Assembly (NCBI RefSeq): GCF_016545825.1 | Contig: NC_052618.1 | Coordinates: forward strand, 49,553,127 to 49,617,126 | Direction: 5' to 3' | DNA from: Eucalyptus grandis | Taxonomy: Eukaryota > Streptophyta > Magnoliopsida > Myrtales > Myrtaceae | DNA: 64,000 nt | Part shown: positions 61,191-64,000 of the stretch, one piece after another | How the letters are laid out: each line of letters opens with the position of its first letter | How positions within the stretch are numbered: the stretch's first letter is position 1 | The notes under the pieces: model-generated | What the model saw: only the letters and a program-made list of their open reading frames with translations | The model's database searches: none | Told to the model about the DNA's origin: nothing | Program-made: the position numbers and the translations under genes

Positions 61191-61550
61191 ATTAAACAGA
61201 TATTAAAAAGAACAGTTGAACACAGAAGTCGGTGATAGTAGAAAAGCCAAACTTAATGAAGTGACTGAGGCAAAGGAAGCTGAAACAGAGGAAGCTGGAG
61301 CAGAGGAAGATCGTGAGCTGGCGATCCAGTTGAATTGATGAGCTGGCGATCCGTGACATCAAAACCTGAAACACAGAAGTTGATCAACCAAATTAAAGGA
61401 GCTGCACAGCCAGAAGAAATGCACATGTGTTTCTATATTGGTTATTCTGTTGTAACAATTCTGTAACAGAAAAAGTTGAACTAGTGTTGAGTATAAAAGG
61501 ATAAGAAAATGAGAGAAGAGTGTGCGAAGTTTTACCTTCTTCTTCAATCT
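61191..61550. other. Unassigned sequence with a TATA box, possible old copia LTR end
   Basis: A GAA/GCA-rich stretch (61255-61330, including a short 'gagctggcgatcc' duplication), then 'gttgagtataaaagg' at 61483. It resembles an LTR promoter, but no boundaries could be paired. Confidence 0.3.
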
Positions 61551-61941
61551 CTATCACGCCCCGATCCTCGGGCACACACACATCCTTCTGGCTTGGTCGA
61601 TTTTATAATGCGATATCCCAGGACAATGTATCGCCGACCCTTTCATTTATTGAGCACATGCGGAAGCAATTAAAATCCCCAGACAATAAAACGATGGGAT
61701 AGAAAAGCAAGGCCATATTTTTCATATTGAAATTTATAACCAAACTTTTATACCAAACACAAATCACTTCATAACTATTCACATCAAAATGGAGATCTCA
61801 AAAGAAGATAGGATCTCAATCCATCTAGGCCATACTCAAGGCCCATCTCGGTATTATCTTCTTCTTTCAAAATCCTTCCCTTCAAGTTTCACCTCCAAGA
61901 TCTCCTTCCCAGACTTCTCCTCCTCAGCTCCTTATCGGGTC

Positions 61942-62062
61942 CTGAAATGTTTTTCCCCAAACTGGGATGAGACAACGTCTCAGCGAGTTCTACCCCACTA
62001 AGCCCAATTAGTAAACCACTATACTATAGGCTGCCTATACACGCACAGGGCAGAAGACGTAC
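61942..62062 (-). other. Intron-like module in LTR E
   Basis: Donor GCCAAG|GTACGT, perfect hairpin TGAGAC-aac-GTCTCA on the plus strand at 61968-61982, acceptor AACATTTCAG|GA; 121 bp. Confidence 0.5.
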
Positions 62063-62299
62063 CTTGGCATTAGATCCCACCTGCAAGTCAGTATAATTCA
62101 TAATAGGCACCCAAGCAATCATATCACCGATCAAAGCATCGATCGAATCGACCTAGTCGATTACACGCCAACAAGACCACTCACGGTCATTCCCATTCAA
62201 TCAATCAATTCACAACATTAGATCAAAACAATGATCAATCGACCTAGTCGATTACATGTCATTCGGACCACCTCTCGGTCACATCAACACCATACCTTA

Positions 62300-62800
62300 T
62301 AATCTCCATTCGGGTACTCAGTCACAGAGCCGGATGAATGCTCTCGGGCGTCTTGTTCGCCAAGGTGACGTACCAATTACCGATCACGATAATCTCCAGT
62401 AGTACACTTAGTCACAGAGCCGGATGAATGCTCTCGGGCGTCGTTTTCGCCAAGGTGACATAAGTAACAGACGGTCTACGTGCGTTCTTTAAGGCGCCGT
62501 TTTCGCACAGTGATATTCCCCATCACCGAACCACGCCCATCATAGGTCACAAATCACTGGCAGTCTACGTGCGTTCTTTAAGGTGCCGTTTTCACACAGT
62601 GATGTCCTTCATCACTGAACCACGCCTGTCACGATTCATAGGTAGTCTACGTGCGTTCTTTAAGGCGCCGTTTTCGCACAGTGATATCCCTAATCACCGA
62701 ACCACGCCTACCATAAGTCATAGACAATCTACGTGCGTTCTTTAAGGCGCCGTTTTCGCACAGTGATATTCCCCATCACCAAACCACGCCTGTCTATACT
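62300..62800 (-). repeat. Minisatellite in LTR E, ~82-90-bp units, two subtypes
   Basis: Subtype 1 ('gtcacagagccggatgaatg') at 62321 and 62411. Subtype 2 ('tctacgtgcgttctttaagg') at about 62475, 62564, 62646 and 62728. Confidence 0.85.
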
Positions 62801-64000
62801 TCGTACTTGATCGATCTCAGCCAATAGATTTCTCAGTTAGCTCTCATTGCTCTCTCCACTTACAGCTCAACAAGGCATTACGATAGCTAACTAGCCATAC
62901 TCGGCCATCTACCAATCAATAATTCAATTTTACTCAAATTCAATCAATTTAGGGTAAATCCCTAAAATATCACAATTTATTTAATTTCATACAACGTAGA
63001 GCTCAAATAAATAAACGGATTGTGCCACGACAATCAGCACGAGATTTCAGTCGTTGGCCATCAAAATCTTAATTTCCGAAAAATAAATAAATAATTAATT
63101 AATTTCGAAAATTAATTAATAATTATTAAAAATCCAATTTAGCACAAAATAAAGCCCAATTAAATAAACGGACTTCACCACGGTCCTCAGCATAATATTC
63201 TGGTCATTTACCATCTCAGAGGAATTTTCGGAAAATCAATAATTATTTAATTAAATTCCGAAAATTAATATTTAAATACTAAAAATTCCACTTAGACCCG
63301 AAAAGCCTAATTGGAGCCCACTAAGAGTCGGGAAAAATCCCGAGGCACTTCCAATAATTAGTAGACCACGTCTACTTGTTAATTGCGCAATCAATTTATT
63401 TAAATCGCATCACAATTGACTAATAATTGTTAATTTATTCTAATCTAACAACCTAAACATAATTAATTAAATCTAAATCAACCTTAAGCATAATTAGCCA
63501 ACTAATCCAGGATTACTGAGATTACTCACCAAATCGCGCGCAAATCGGATCAATCCGACGAGGGCGACACGAGGAACAACAAACTCCAAAGCTGGCATCG
63601 GGTTCGGGGCCCGGAAACGGCCCAAAACGAGCCCGAAAGGGGCTGGAAACCCATTTCATGGGTTGCTGGTCGGGGCTGCTCCAGCGGCCAAAACGGCGAG
63701 GGGAGGCCGGCGGAGGATGAGGGGGATGCTAAGGAGGCTAGGTGATGACCGAACGGGGCGGGCGGTGGCCGGAGGCGCTGGACCGAGCTGAGCAGGGACT
63801 GAACAAGGCTATCTCGCGTGGGGGAGGGGCATCTGGGCTTGAGGGGCGGCGGCTGAACGCGCGGCATCGTGCGGTTGGTGTAGACGACGGCCCAGCGGCA
63901 TGCGGCGGCAGCGGCGAGCTGCAGCTTCTGCTCCGGTGTCCTTCCAGATCTGCTGGGACGTTGGGCAGTAGGCCGAGGGGGAGAAAGAGGGCGAGCGGCA

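Larger units (their letters stand above)
61551..64000 (-). mobile_element. LTR E, minus strand, runs off the window
   Basis: In minus orientation it ends CGGGGCGTGATAG, a slightly mutated form of the GGGGCGTGACA end of LTR A, preceded by the family's 'gcttccgcatgtgctcaa' and 'gggatatcgcat' words. Its start lies beyond position 64000. The GC-rich stretch at 63540-64000 corresponds to the GC-rich part of LTR A. The open frame 63550-63867 is compositional. Confidence 0.7.

Noticed and set aside
62300..62800. CRISPR-like spaced repeats
   Set aside because: The units are contiguous 82-90-bp minisatellite copies with no unique spacers, in a plant LTR.

Overview
This is a non-coding-rich stretch of a flowering-plant nuclear genome, most likely a woody eudicot. 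The evidence is GT-AG introns, a non-RD leucine-rich-repeat receptor kinase of plant subfamily XII, plant autoinhibited Ca2+-ATPase fragments, a chromovirus-type Ty3/Gypsy element and many plant DNA transposons. The short-element repertoire reminds me of Myrtaceae such as Eucalyptus, but that is recollection and not something the sequence proves.

Layout. 1-1016 is the last intron and last exon of a receptor kinase whose body lies left of the window. 1017-2900 is its 3' flank, also duplicated at 35.8-36.8 kb. About 2.9-7.3 kb is a decayed Ty1/copia element with a 1.74-kb foldback Mutator-like element inserted in it. 8.0-11.9 kb holds two adjacent short TIR elements; the second is split by a 2.85-kb solo LTR. 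12-17.7 kb is mostly unassigned, with a dispersed inverted repeat and MITE-like sequence. 17.74-18.44 kb carries the C-terminal exons of an ACA8/ACA10-like Ca2+ pump. 19.97-29.98 kb is a tandem triplication of a ~2.9-kb unit. Its copies differ by later insertions (a MULE, a SINE, a PIF/Harbinger-type element and one unclassified insert), each with an intact empty site in a sister copy. 31.35-35.77 kb is a nearly complete XII-type receptor kinase with one apparent single-base deletion. 37.4-57.9 kb is a nested stack of LTRs containing one full-length 12.3-kb Tekay-like Gypsy element (38011-50342, minus strand). 59.76-61.2 kb holds the catalytic-domain exons of another Ca2+-ATPase pseudogene. 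From 61.55 kb to the end is a further LTR of the same family as the solo LTRs.

Biology. Only the receptor kinase locus and its upstream sibling look recently functional; they indicate a tandem array of immune-receptor-type kinases. The most unusual signal is in the LTRs. Six LTRs from related families keep a 110-121-bp intron-like module (donor, short hairpin, acceptor), and a tandem array with a sequence private to each family lies just upstream of it. In the full-length element the TATA box sits far from the primer-binding site, so the module would lie in an unusually long transcribed leader.
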